IMG/VR virus record: IMGVR_UViG_3300030090_001727
Location: 1 to 40,590 of that record
DNA: 40,590 bases
Direction: 5' to 3' (one strand)
From: a virus
The notes under the pieces were generated by a model that ran no database searches, was not told the DNA's origin, and was given only the letters and a program-made list of their open reading frames with translations. Made by a program: the position numbers and the translations under genes. Below are positions 1-8,199 of the stretch, one piece after another. The number at the start of each line of letters is the position of its first letter. The stretch's first letter is position 1.

Positions 1-101
1 ATACATTGTCTGACATTTCTGAATTAGTAAAAACTAAAAGATTATCAGACACACAATTAAATATTTTAAGAGGTCAATTTGGTACTGATGCAGTAAATTA
101 T
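1..101. repeat. Terminal direct repeat of the contig, left copy
   Basis: Bases 1-101 match 40490-40590 except at 99 (T) versus 40588 (A), two bases from the contig end. Both copies lie in the same gene and frame. This is what assembly of a circular or circularly permuted genome produces, giving a unique length of 40,489 bp. A true 101-bp packaging repeat inside a coding gene would be unusual. Confidence 0.95.
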
Positions 102-1958
102 GCTATTTCTGGTGCTGTATTTTTTCCTGGAACAGGGGTATCGACTGGTGGTACAATAAACGTTTTTGATACTTCAGGTATAGATCCTGGGCTATTACAA
201 GCTATTAATAATATAAATGAAGGACAAGCTGCTGCAAAAGATTTATCAAATGCAGAAATAACAAGGCTATTAAACGAACCTTTTTTACAAAATGCTAAAA
301 CAAAAGCAGGAAGAGTTAAGTCTATTGCTGATGAAGTAATGGAAGAAATAAATCAAGAATTGGAAGAGGCAGGTGGTATGACTCCTGCCATAATCAATAA
401 ACTTAAAAATAGAGATCAAGAAATAAATACTAGAGCTACAGAAATAATTGTAGATTTAGGAATTAATCCAAATGGTCTCGAAGGCAAAGCATTTGCAGAA
501 GGTCTTAAAGTAGGTGGAGCACAAGCAGTAGAAAACTTATTTGGTAAAGATAGACAACCAGGTGAACCAATGTCCTTGCCTGTTGTAGATAAAGATCCTT
601 TACCTTTTGGTTGGAATGAAGCTAAAGCATTTGGTGTAGAGTACGTTGTAGATACAACTGTACAACCACCATCTGGTGGAGGTCCTGGTGGAGGTCCTGG
701 TGGAGATGGCGATCCACCTCCTGGCGATCCACCTCCTGGCGATCCACCTCCTGGAAGTCCTCCTCCTGGTGGAGCACAACAAACAAACACAGATACATAC
801 GATTTTTTAAATATTCCTGACGATGCTTTACTTTGGAATGTTGATGGCAATTTATTTATTGTTTATCAAGTCCCTGGAGACAATGGAGAACTGTATGAAG
901 GTAATCCTATATTTTTAGCTTATGATGTACAAGATAATGATTTAGTTGAAGCAGGTGTATTATCTCCAGAAGCACCAGATGCTGTTGCTAACTTTACATT
1001 AACTCAAGAACTATTTGATTCAATAGCTGTAGTAACTGGTAACACAGATCAACTTACAAATTTAGTTGAAAATCCTTTTGCTGACTTTGTTGAAACTGTT
1101 GGAGAACAAGCACAGATAGCACCATGGATTACTGATAATGAAATGGTAGAGCTTATTGCAGAAGCAGCAATTGAAAATAGAGAAGTTACTGATGCAGAAT
1201 GGCAAGGAACAAATTGGTGGCAAACACATAGTGAAACAGAAAGAGATTGGTTAATTTTATTTTATGGTGATCCATCAACTGCAGCTCAAACAAAAACTGA
1301 TGCAGAGATAAGACTTGGAAATGCTTTACAAGCATCAGGTGTATCAAATGCTCCAGAGTCTTTAATAAACTGGATGGCTAGTAAATACGTTACAGGGTCA
1401 TGGACAGAAAATTATACAAATGAACAGATAACTTTATTTGCTGACCCATACGCACAAGGCAAAAGAGATAAAGATTTTGAAAATTATTTATCTAGCACAG
1501 CTCTTACAGGAGTAGATAGAACAACAGAAAAAGAAAGAGAAGTAGAAGAATTATTTAGAACATGGTTAGGACCTACTCTTGGAACAGTTACAGACACAGA
1601 GAAAGCAGAGATAGCAGGTAAATTAAGAGATGATCCTGAATATAAAGATACATTAATTAGCTCTTTGAAACAATCAAGACTTGCTGCCTTTAGTGCATAT
1701 ACAAATCCTGAGCTAACGTATGATGACATAGCAAGACCTTGGAGAAACTTAACAACATCTGTGTGGGGACAAACAGCAGACGAAACTCAAGGTTGGTGGC
1801 AAGATATGGTTAAATCAAATGATTTCACAACTGCACAAACTACACTAAGAGAAAAAGGTTTAGAAACAAATGTTGCACAAGTTACTAATGATGCAAGTAA
1901 AGCACTTACTCAAGCATTGGGTCAAGGCATGATTTCAAATACAGGAGTAAATACATAA
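1..1958 (+). CDS. Virion protein, 3' part of a gene that spans the circular junction
   Basis: This is the downstream part of a gene starting at 40186. Position 1 equals position 40490 and the frame is continuous, so the full protein is 753 aa. I do not recognise a family. Visible features, counting from the in-frame TTG at position 6: a Gly/Pro-rich linker at about residues 222-257 made of GGGPGGGPGG and four PPPG repeats, separating an N-terminal domain rich in alpha-helix from a C-terminal domain with many Trp and acidic residues. It lies between a lytic transglycosylase gene and another virion-like protein, upstream of scaffold and capsid, so an internal (ejected) or tail-associated virion protein is the likeliest role. 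The TTG at position 6 is not the real start because the reading frame continues upstream through the junction. The stop overlaps the next start (TAATG). Confidence 0.75.
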   Translation, partial: TLSDISELVKTKRLSDTQLNILRGQFGTDAVNYAISGAVFFPGTGVSTGGTINVFDTSGIDPGLLQAINNINEGQAAAKDLSNAEITRLLNEPFLQNAKTKAGRVKSIADEVMEEINQELEEAGGMTPAIINKLKNRDQEINTRATEIIVDLGINPNGLEGKAFAEGLKVGGAQAVENLFGKDRQPGEPMSLPVVDKDPLPFGWNEAKAFGVEYVVDTTVQPPSGGGPGGGPGGDGDPPPGDPPPGDPPPGSPPPGGAQQTNTDTYDFLNIPDDALLWNVDGNLFIVYQVPGDNGELYEGNPIFLAYDVQDNDLVEAGVLSPEAPDAVANFTLTQELFDSIAVVTGNTDQLTNLVENPFADFVETVGEQAQIAPWITDNEMVELIAEAAIENREVTDAEWQGTNWWQTHSETERDWLILFYGDPSTAAQTKTDAEIRLGNALQASGVSNAPESLINWMASKYVTGSWTENYTNEQITLFADPYAQGKRDKDFENYLSSTALTGVDRTTEKEREVEELFRTWLGPTLGTVTDTEKAEIAGKLRDDPEYKDTLISSLKQSRLAAFSAYTNPELTYDDIARPWRNLTTSVWGQTADETQGWWQDMVKSNDFTTAQTTLREKGLETNVAQVTNDASKALTQALGQGMISNTGVNT

Positions 1959-2761
1959 TGGCAACTTATGCAGAACTTGCAAGAAGTTTATATCCTAACT
2001 TTCCATTAGATATATTAAATTTATTTGCTGAAGAATGGGCAAAGTCTGGAGACGCTAATGTTGCTATAGCTAATGTAAGACAAACAAATGCTTATGATGT
2101 TGCATTCCCTGGTAATAAGAGACCTGATGGAACTATAAAGTTTGATGAGGTAACTTATTCAGGATTAAAAGAATCTTACATTGGAACACTTGCAGAGTTT
2201 GGTATAGCAAGAACGACATCAGAATCTTTATTGACAGATAGACTAACAGGTTTGATAGAAGGTGAAGTATCAGCTAGAGAGTTTGCACAAAGAGTAGGTG
2301 CATTTTATGAGGGCATATCTGATAACATACCTGCTGTTCAACAATACTATCAAGATAACTTTGCACTTAATTTATCAACAGAAGCAATATTCTTAGGTGC
2401 TTTAGATCCTTCAGTAGGAGAAGATATAATACAAGGAAGAATTACATCTGCACAGATAGGTGGCGTTGCTGCACAAGAAGGATTTAACATATCAGCTACT
2501 CAGGCTGACTTACTTAGAAGACAAGGACTTACACAAAGGACAGCAACAGATGCTTTTAGACAAGCAGGTCAAATCCAAGAGTTAGCAGAACAACAAGGAA
2601 GAACTGCAGATGTTGTAGAAATAGTTGGAGGTCTTACTGGAGAAGTAGATGAACAACAAAACATTCAAAGAATACTTGGACAACAAGAATCACAATCATC
2701 AGTACAAACAGGTGCTGTCAGAAGTAGATCTGGACAATATACAGGATTAGAAGAAATATAA
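1958..2761 (+). CDS. Putative virion protein, 267 aa
   Basis: No family recognised. The protein is mostly predicted helix with a Gln-rich C-terminal third (QEQ, EQQ, GQQ runs) and no signal peptide or membrane segment. It follows the junction-spanning virion gene with a 1-nt stop/start overlap, and the next gene is the scaffold, after a 200-bp leader. It ends the internal-protein group that begins at the 1699-aa gene, so a minor virion or ejection protein is inferred. Codon use matches the neighbouring late genes. Confidence 0.6.
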   Translation: MATYAELARSLYPNFPLDILNLFAEEWAKSGDANVAIANVRQTNAYDVAFPGNKRPDGTIKFDEVTYSGLKESYIGTLAEFGIARTTSESLLTDRLTGLIEGEVSAREFAQRVGAFYEGISDNIPAVQQYYQDNFALNLSTEAIFLGALDPSVGEDIIQGRITSAQIGGVAAQEGFNISATQADLLRRQGLTQRTATDAFRQAGQIQELAEQQGRTADVVEIVGGLTGEVDEQQNIQRILGQQESQSSVQTGAVRSRSGQYTGLEEI

Positions 2762-2787
2762 ATCTAAACTATACATCTAGATAAATA

Positions 2788-2796
2788 TGTTATAAT
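2788..2796 (+). promoter_or_regulatory. Extended -10 promoter upstream of scaffold/capsid
   Basis: TGTTATAAT is a perfect extended -10 element (TGN plus TATAAT) in the gap between the 267-aa gene and the scaffold. No convincing -35 is visible at 17 bp. The predicted start site is near 2803. Similar TGNTATANT elements lie at 27583 and 27796, always on the plus strand, which supports a shared phage promoter type. Confidence 0.5.
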
Positions 2797-2802
2797 TACC
2801 TT

Positions 2803-2955
2803 GACCCTGTACTTAGGTCTGGGGGTAAAACTTGACCTAGAACGAATACGGTCTTGATGCCTACTAACAAGACCTGCCAAATAAAAATAGTAGTGTAAAT
2901 ATAGGCAGAGGATACCTGATGACCTCTTGTAAAAAAACATTAGAGAAATGGACAA
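2803..2955 (+). promoter_or_regulatory. Structured 5' leader of the scaffold/capsid transcript
   Basis: This 150-nt non-coding stretch has arms that can pair in alternative ways. TAGGTC (2814-2819) pairs with GACCTA (2834-2839). GGTCTTG (2850-2856) pairs with CAAGACC (2868-2874). The first arm can instead pair as AGGTCT (2815-2820) with AGACCT (2870-2875), which breaks both other stems. A further small stem GAGG/CCTC lies just before the start. A translational or processing control of the capsid genes is possible, and no known riboswitch class was recognised. Confidence 0.4.
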
Positions 2956-2961
2956 GTGAAT

Positions 2962-3429
2962 ATGACAGAAGAACAAGAGTTAAACTCTGAAGCTGAAGTA
3001 AGCGAAGATAAAAACTGGAAAGCTATGAGAGAGGAAAATAAAGCTCTCAAAGAAAAGCTAGAAGTTTTTGAAGCACAAGCCAAAGTTTCTGTATTTAAAG
3101 ATGCAGGATTAGATACTACACAAGGTATCGGTAAGGCTATAAGCCAAGTGTATACTGGAGACTTAAACGTTGAAGCAATACAAACTTTCGCAGCAGAAGA
3201 ATACGGAGTAACTGCAGAGGCTGATGTTGGGCAACAAGACGGTATTCGTGAGGAGATTCAAGATAGCCAAACAAGGTTAGCTAACATAAATAAGAACTCA
3301 GTAGTTGACAGCTTTAACACTGATGATTTGTTCGAAGCGATCAAAAAATCAGAACAAGAAGGTGATGTTAAAAACTCTATGCGTCTAAAACTTGCAGCAA
3401 TAGAAGAAGCAAAAAAGAACAGCAAGTAG
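2962..3429 (+). CDS. Capsid scaffolding protein
   Basis: About 155 aa, very acidic and Glu/Lys-rich. A heptad-like coiled-coil segment lies near residues 15-45 (NWKAMREENKALKEKLEVFE). The helical C-terminus ends in basic residues (EEAKKNSK), as scaffolds commonly do for capsid binding. It lies directly upstream of the major capsid protein, the normal scaffold position. The start could be GTG at 2956 or ATG at 2962. I chose ATG, although neither has a strong ribosome binding site. The assignment rests on composition and position rather than on a recognised domain. Confidence 0.75.
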   Translation: MTEEQELNSEAEVSEDKNWKAMREENKALKEKLEVFEAQAKVSVFKDAGLDTTQGIGKAISQVYTGDLNVEAIQTFAAEEYGVTAEADVGQQDGIREEIQDSQTRLANINKNSVVDSFNTDDLFEAIKKSEQEGDVKNSMRLKLAAIEEAKKNSK

Positions 3430-3490
3430 TAGCTTTTACTTCTTCTAAAAAAAAATAAACAATTTAGACAATTTATAGGAGAAGATTAAA

Positions 3491-4609
3491 ATGGCAGAAA
3501 TATCGTTAACTAACAGTACGATTTATGCACAAAACATTAATAACTTTGCTGGCGAGTTGTTTAAAGTTGGTGGTCAAAGAACACCTTTACTTTCAGCAGT
3601 TGGTGGTTTAAATGGTGGTAAAACATTAAACTCTACATTTTGGCAAGTCCAAGTAGAAGATAATGCAACCATTTCTACAGAACCAACTAAAGGACAAGAA
3701 GGTGCGTCACCTACAGAATATCTTGGAAGAGACAGATCTGCATATACTTATGTAACTCAAATTTTCCATAAAGGTGTACAAATGACCTACACAGCTTTAG
3801 CATCTACAGGCAATCAAAATCCTTTTGATTTGTCAGCTAATATTGCTAACGCCTCCGATGGAGACGGAACAGTAACAGCAGGCGACAAATTAGGATTATT
3901 TGGTGGTAGCCCAGTAAATGATGAATTTGCATTACAGCTAGAAAAAGCTATGGAAAAAGTAGCTAGAGAAGTAGAGTGGTTTGCATTCAACGGTTCTTTC
4001 TCAGATGGTGCTAATACCACACCTGGGTCAGGAACTAGAGAAATGTACGGTCTTGACGTATGGATTACCATAGGTAAGAACGCAAGCAACACAGCAGCAG
4101 TTAACCCATTAGGTGGTAACTGTTTCTACAATGACACAGCAGGTGATGGTAGTGGTTCAACACAAGTTCTATCTTTCGCAACTATTTCAGGTGCGTTAAA
4201 GAGAATGTATGATAACCATGCACCAATGAATCAACCTGTGCTAGCTGTTAGTCCAAAACAATTACTAGACCTTAACAACGAACTTGTTAAAGGTACAGTT
4301 GACATAGCAGGAGCAATTATTCCTAGAGATAGGAATGTTGCAGGTATAGATATTGATACAATCGTAACCCCATTCGGTTCAATCGGAATGATGGTTGTTG
4401 ATCCAGATATCCTACCTGACAATACTGCTTTTATCTTAGACTTAGCTTACATTCAACCAGTGTTCACAAATATCCCTGGATATGGAACAGTGTTTGTTCG
4501 TGACATAGATCAAGATGCCAACGCTAGAATTGGAAAAGCAATTTATATGGAGATGGGATTCGAGTTCGGACCTCCTTCATATCACTGCAAAATTCAAGCA
4601 GTATCGTAA
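3491..4609 (+). CDS. Major capsid protein (HK97 fold, SU10/DUF5309-like)
   Basis: 372 aa. The N-terminus begins with a long arm (NSTIYAQNINNFAGELF) followed by PLLSAVGG. The middle has STFWQVQVEDNATISTEPTKG and RSAYTYVTQIFHKGVQMTYT, and later comes a helix with EKVAREVEWFAFNG. This order matches SU10-like/DUF5309 capsid proteins of HK97 fold as I remember them. The length is typical. It follows the scaffold by 60 bp with a strong ribosome binding site (TAGGAG) before ATG. No maturation protease gene was recognised nearby. Highest-copy virion protein expected. Confidence 0.85.
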   Translation: MAEISLTNSTIYAQNINNFAGELFKVGGQRTPLLSAVGGLNGGKTLNSTFWQVQVEDNATISTEPTKGQEGASPTEYLGRDRSAYTYVTQIFHKGVQMTYTALASTGNQNPFDLSANIANASDGDGTVTAGDKLGLFGGSPVNDEFALQLEKAMEKVAREVEWFAFNGSFSDGANTTPGSGTREMYGLDVWITIGKNASNTAAVNPLGGNCFYNDTAGDGSGSTQVLSFATISGALKRMYDNHAPMNQPVLAVSPKQLLDLNNELVKGTVDIAGAIIPRDRNVAGIDIDTIVTPFGSIGMMVVDPDILPDNTAFILDLAYIQPVFTNIPGYGTVFVRDIDQDANARIGKAIYMEMGFEFGPPSYHCKIQAVS

Positions 4610-4626
4610 TTTAAGATAAAGAACTT

Positions 4627-4650
4627 TGGGAGTAGCTCCACCTGCTCCCA
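4627..4650 (+). terminator. Hairpin after the capsid gene, possible attenuator
   Basis: A 9-bp stem (TGGGAGTAG with CTGCTCCCA, one G-U pair) encloses the 6-nt loop CTCCAC, 18 bp after the capsid stop and 25 bp before the next start. It is followed by ATTGTTCTG rather than a run of T. It is therefore better read as a partial terminator or 3'-end stabiliser that lowers expression of downstream genes relative to capsid. Confidence 0.5.
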
Positions 4651-4674
4651 TTGTTCTGCTATAGTAAGGAAAGT

Positions 4675-5007
4675 ATGATTAAATCAAAACAGGCTTTAAT
4701 AGACATTTCTGCAGATAACAATAACTCATTAGGAGTTGCTACAGAAGGTATGTTGCTTTGTGGTGTTCAATTCCCTGCAGCCATGACAGGCACAAGTGTA
4801 ACTTTCGATTTTTCAATGGACAACAGTACTTTTGTTGATGTCAAAGAAACAGATGGAACAGATGTTACTTATACTGTTTCTGCAGGAGATATGGTAAGAG
4901 TTGACCCTTCAGGTTGGGCTTTTGCTAGCAATGGATTTATTAGAGTTACATCTAATGGTTCAGAAGCAGCAGACAGAGCAATAATATTACACTTTAGACA
5001 CAGTTAG
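4675..5007 (+). CDS. Putative capsid-associated or head decoration protein, 110 aa
   Basis: Start taken at ATG 4675, which has AAGGAAAG upstream. An in-frame start at 4651 lacks one and would overlap the capsid hairpin. The protein is predicted beta-rich (TSVTFDFSMDNSTFVDVKE, ILHFRHS at the end) with repeated short strands, suggesting a beta-sandwich. It sits immediately after the major capsid gene, where cement or decoration proteins are often found. No family recognised, so the role is inferred from position and fold impression only. Confidence 0.55.
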   Translation: MIKSKQALIDISADNNNSLGVATEGMLLCGVQFPAAMTGTSVTFDFSMDNSTFVDVKETDGTDVTYTVSAGDMVRVDPSGWAFASNGFIRVTSNGSEAADRAIILHFRHS

Positions 5008-5015
5008 GAGCAAAC

Positions 5016-5201
5016 ATGGGTATGCTCTTAATGCTCAAAGAAGGTAAAAACGAATTTCGAATAGACATCGATTCTAAGGGAACTGATGAAATAGAATCAT
5101 CTGTATCTTTGTTTGAAGATGAAGCAGAAAAAAGTGGTGAGTTTACAATGGCTACTTTTGGTATATCTGCATACGCAAAAGAAATAGAGAGGACTGCTTA
5201 A
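5016..5201 (+). CDS. Small acidic virion-region protein, 61 aa
   Basis: Preceded by a clear AGGAG and overlapping the next gene by 1 nt (TAATG). No recognised domain. Acidic middle (DEIESSVSLFEDEAEKSGE). Located between the putative decoration protein and the adaptor-like protein. It could be a small head-completion protein or an assembly factor. Confidence 0.55.
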   Translation: MGMLLMLKEGKNEFRIDIDSKGTDEIESSVSLFEDEAEKSGEFTMATFGISAYAKEIERTA

Positions 5202-6211
5202 TGAGTACAACAATTAGAGATTTAGTAGACAGAACTTTTAGAGAATATTTAGAACCTTCTGACGAACTTAATTCATATACAGCAGTAGCCTCAGCTATGA
5301 CTTCAAGTGCAACAACTTTATCGTTTGATGCTGACCTTCTTACACAAGAAGAAGAAGATGTTATGGATGCAGGAACAATCCTTGAAATAGATCAAGAGTT
5401 AATGTATTGCACAGGACTAGATACTGTAAATAACTTTGTTACAGTAGTAAGAGGAGTAAGAGGAACAACTGCAGACTCACATGATATAGGTGCTATTGTA
5501 AAGATTGCTCCTTCTTTTACAAGATTAGCTGTATTTAATGCAATAAAAGATCAAATTAATAATTTATTTCCAACGTTGTTTGCAGTAGAAACAAAAGAAC
5601 TATCAGCTTCTACAGGTTATACATTAATTGGAACACATGATGCTCCAGGAGATTCTAATTATTTAGTATCAATACTAAGTGCTATATCACAATATACAGA
5701 TTTTGCTTCAGGAAGTGATAGCACAGGAGTTAGTTTTTTACCTGTTACTTGTTCTTTAGTAGAACTGCCTAACCCCTTTACATTTACAGATGCTGATGGA
5801 GTATCAAGAACTATCACTTATTCTACAGGACCTAATGTTGTGCATGCTGTACAATTTTCAGGAATAGCACAAGGTCAAACAGCTTTTGTAACATTTAAGA
5901 AAAAATTTATAGAACCAACTGCAGAATCTAATTCATTATCTTCAATAGGTTTAGAGCAAGAATACGAACCAATAATTATGGCAGGAGTTGCAGCCCAGAT
6001 GATGTCAGGAAGAGATATACCTTCTGCAACAACACAATATATTACGGAGCAAATGGCTATATCTGGTTATCCTGTTGGATCAAGTAATAGTATTAGAAAC
6101 TCTTTGTTACAATATCAACAATTACTTATCAATCAAGCAAGAAAATATCTCAGAGCTAAATATCCTGAATCAGTATCTGTAGATGGTCTGGTTTATGGAA
6201 TACAGGCATAA
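5201..6211 (+). CDS. Putative head-to-tail adaptor protein, 336 aa
   Basis: The N-terminal helix (TTIRDLVDRTFREYLEPS) is followed by a beta-rich segment containing MYCTGLDTVNNFVTVVRG and VRGTTADSHD, the last a short motif I associate with beta-stranded phage structural proteins. The C-terminal third is helical (EQEYEPIIMAGVAAQMMSG, then QYQQLLINQARKYLRAKYP). It lies between capsid genes and the beta-propeller-like tail protein with 1-nt overlaps on both sides, matching the usual position of the adaptor or connector in short-tailed phages. No specific family recognised. Confidence 0.55.
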   Translation: MSTTIRDLVDRTFREYLEPSDELNSYTAVASAMTSSATTLSFDADLLTQEEEDVMDAGTILEIDQELMYCTGLDTVNNFVTVVRGVRGTTADSHDIGAIVKIAPSFTRLAVFNAIKDQINNLFPTLFAVETKELSASTGYTLIGTHDAPGDSNYLVSILSAISQYTDFASGSDSTGVSFLPVTCSLVELPNPFTFTDADGVSRTITYSTGPNVVHAVQFSGIAQGQTAFVTFKKKFIEPTAESNSLSSIGLEQEYEPIIMAGVAAQMMSGRDIPSATTQYITEQMAISGYPVGSSNSIRNSLLQYQQLLINQARKYLRAKYPESVSVDGLVYGIQA

Positions 6212-8154
6212 TGCCAAGAATAGCAACACGAGGAGACGTCTCTAATCCAAAAAGAAAAGGATACGATTTTCGTATTGATGACTTTTTATTTAGAGCTGCT
6301 ATAGGTCCTAACAGACAGATGAGCATAGAATCATCTGATGTTAGAGGACAAGAAATAGATGTTAGACAAAACGCAGAGGATTTTACAAGAAACTTAGGAC
6401 GTATTTATTCTCGCAATGATTTTTCTGGTGGTAGTAATTTAGACATAGCACATAGAAGAAATGGTGGAGCAAATGATATAACAAGATTTTGGGATAGTAA
6501 AGGTATAGAAGTATTTGGAAAAGATAAAGGGACATCTTATGATTTGCAATTACTTCATACAACACAAATAACATCAGGAACTTCATTTTCTTCTACAGAT
6601 AATGATAATGCTTTGGTTATTGTTGGAACAGATATTTATATATCTGATGACAATGTGCTGAAAAAATCTACAGATGGAGGAGATACATTTTCTACCGTAA
6701 CAACAGGTTTAACTTCTGGTTATCATATAAAAGGTTTAGCTGCACATGGAGATTTATTATACATAACTGCAAACAATGGGTCTGCAGGAGAAATAGAGTC
6801 CCTTACAAGTGGTGGTACTTCAACACAAAAAATGTCTGCAGCAATATACGATAAAATATTTTCTGTAAAAGGTAAGTTCTTAGTAACAATAGGTAATGCA
6901 ATACATCAATATGATGGTGATACAACTGTTGGATCAGCAATAGTTACTTTACCTTCAGGTCAAACATTTACTGATGTTGCTGATGTTGGTGCTGTAATAT
7001 TAGCAACTGCTACTGATGGAAGAATCTATGCAATCAAAGATGTCACAGGAACATTTACTGTTAATGGTCAAACGGAATTATCTTCTAATGAAATACCAAC
7101 ATGTGTTGCTGAAGTTCAAGGAGAAATATTTTATGGAACAAAAGAAGTACAAACTTCTGCATCTAAAGTAATAGGAAGATTATATAGAGCATCTATAACC
7201 GTTGCTAATGATTTATATGTATTAGCTAATCAACAACTAATTAAAGAATGGAATATAGATTCTGTAACAGCACAACCTATGTTTCTTTTTACAACCAGGG
7301 ATTCTGTCTATACAGGTATAAAAGAATCATCTTCTGATTCTTACTTATGGAGATATTATTTACCAAGTGCAGGTATAGCTAGAGATCTTGAGTTTGAAGC
7401 AGGAGGATTAATAAAAGGTATAAATAAAATAAATGAAAAGTTAATAGCAATAGTTAGTGAAAGTGGTTTTTATAAAGAAACAGACAATTTTAAAACTGAA
7501 GGATATCTAATTTCTGCAGCAGCAGATTTCTTTACAGCAGAAAAAAAACAATTTGTAGAAGCACAAATAGAAACAAGTAACATGGTTTCTGGTACTTCTG
7601 CAGAATTACATATATCAGATAATTTAGAAAGTATAAATGACAAAGATGATTCGAATTGGGATTTAGCTTTAAATATTATTTCAGGAGAAGGAACAGTAAC
7701 AGCACAAACAAACAAAGTATCAAGATATATTGCTATGAAACTTGTTATTAAGTCTGCAGATGCTTCTCAAACACCAAAAGTACAAGCTATTCAAACTCGT
7801 GCATTAGCTAGACCAGAACTTGTAGTTGTACAGATACCTGTAAATTTAAGTGACAGAGTAGAAAGACCTTTTAGAAAACCTATTACTGTTAAAAATTTAG
7901 GAGAAACTATTTATCAATCTCTTAAAGATAAAGAAGGAAGTTCTGTAACTTTAGAATTGTTTGATCCTGCAGAAGTAATTAGAGGAGTTGTTGAGTCTAT
8001 ACAATATCCTATAACAGGACAGTTAGCAGAAATAGGAAGCGTAACTCAGTATGCTATTATTACAGTAAGAGGGACAAGACAAGAAGTTTATGGTAGTGTT
8101 ACATCAGGTAATATTTACGCAGTAAATAGTTTTGGAAAAGTAAGATTTGCATAA
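6211..8154 (+). CDS. Putative tail nozzle/hub protein with beta-propeller character, 647 aa
   Basis: The central part (about residues 100-430) consists of repeated strands with blade-like phrases: NALVIVGTDIYISDDNVLKK, STDGGDTFSTV, HGDLLYITANNG, VLANQQLIKEWN. The STDGGDTF phrase resembles Asp-box/BNR or WD40-type blades. The C-terminal 150 residues are beta-rich with SVTLELFDPAEVIRGVVES. This resembles the tail tube or nozzle proteins of T7-like phages in general layout, though I cannot assign it by motif. Neighbours (adaptor upstream, fibre downstream) fit a distal tail protein. Normal length for that class. Confidence 0.55.
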   Translation: MPRIATRGDVSNPKRKGYDFRIDDFLFRAAIGPNRQMSIESSDVRGQEIDVRQNAEDFTRNLGRIYSRNDFSGGSNLDIAHRRNGGANDITRFWDSKGIEVFGKDKGTSYDLQLLHTTQITSGTSFSSTDNDNALVIVGTDIYISDDNVLKKSTDGGDTFSTVTTGLTSGYHIKGLAAHGDLLYITANNGSAGEIESLTSGGTSTQKMSAAIYDKIFSVKGKFLVTIGNAIHQYDGDTTVGSAIVTLPSGQTFTDVADVGAVILATATDGRIYAIKDVTGTFTVNGQTELSSNEIPTCVAEVQGEIFYGTKEVQTSASKVIGRLYRASITVANDLYVLANQQLIKEWNIDSVTAQPMFLFTTRDSVYTGIKESSSDSYLWRYYLPSAGIARDLEFEAGGLIKGINKINEKLIAIVSESGFYKETDNFKTEGYLISAAADFFTAEKKQFVEAQIETSNMVSGTSAELHISDNLESINDKDDSNWDLALNIISGEGTVTAQTNKVSRYIAMKLVIKSADASQTPKVQAIQTRALARPELVVVQIPVNLSDRVERPFRKPITVKNLGETIYQSLKDKEGSSVTLELFDPAEVIRGVVESIQYPITGQLAEIGSVTQYAIITVRGTRQEVYGSVTSGNIYAVNSFGKVRFA

Positions 8155-8199
8155 TAAAATAAACAATATGTTTAGATTAAATGTGTATAATGGAGAAGA

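Noticed and set aside
416-850. Minus-strand 144-codon frame rich in Pro and Gly
   Set aside because: It is the antisense of the Gly/Pro linker of the virion gene and has no ribosome binding site.
2764-2976. Minus-strand 70-codon frame in the capsid leader
   Set aside because: Hydrophobic, no SD, opposite to all neighbours; the region is better explained as a structured leader.
4657-4665. Extended -10-like TGCTATAGT after the capsid gene
   Set aside because: It is only 9 bp before the start codon at 4675 and would leave no leader with the ribosome binding site.
8187-8194. TATAAT before the fibre gene
   Set aside because: No TGN extension and no -35 at 16-18 bp; could be chance in AT-rich DNA.
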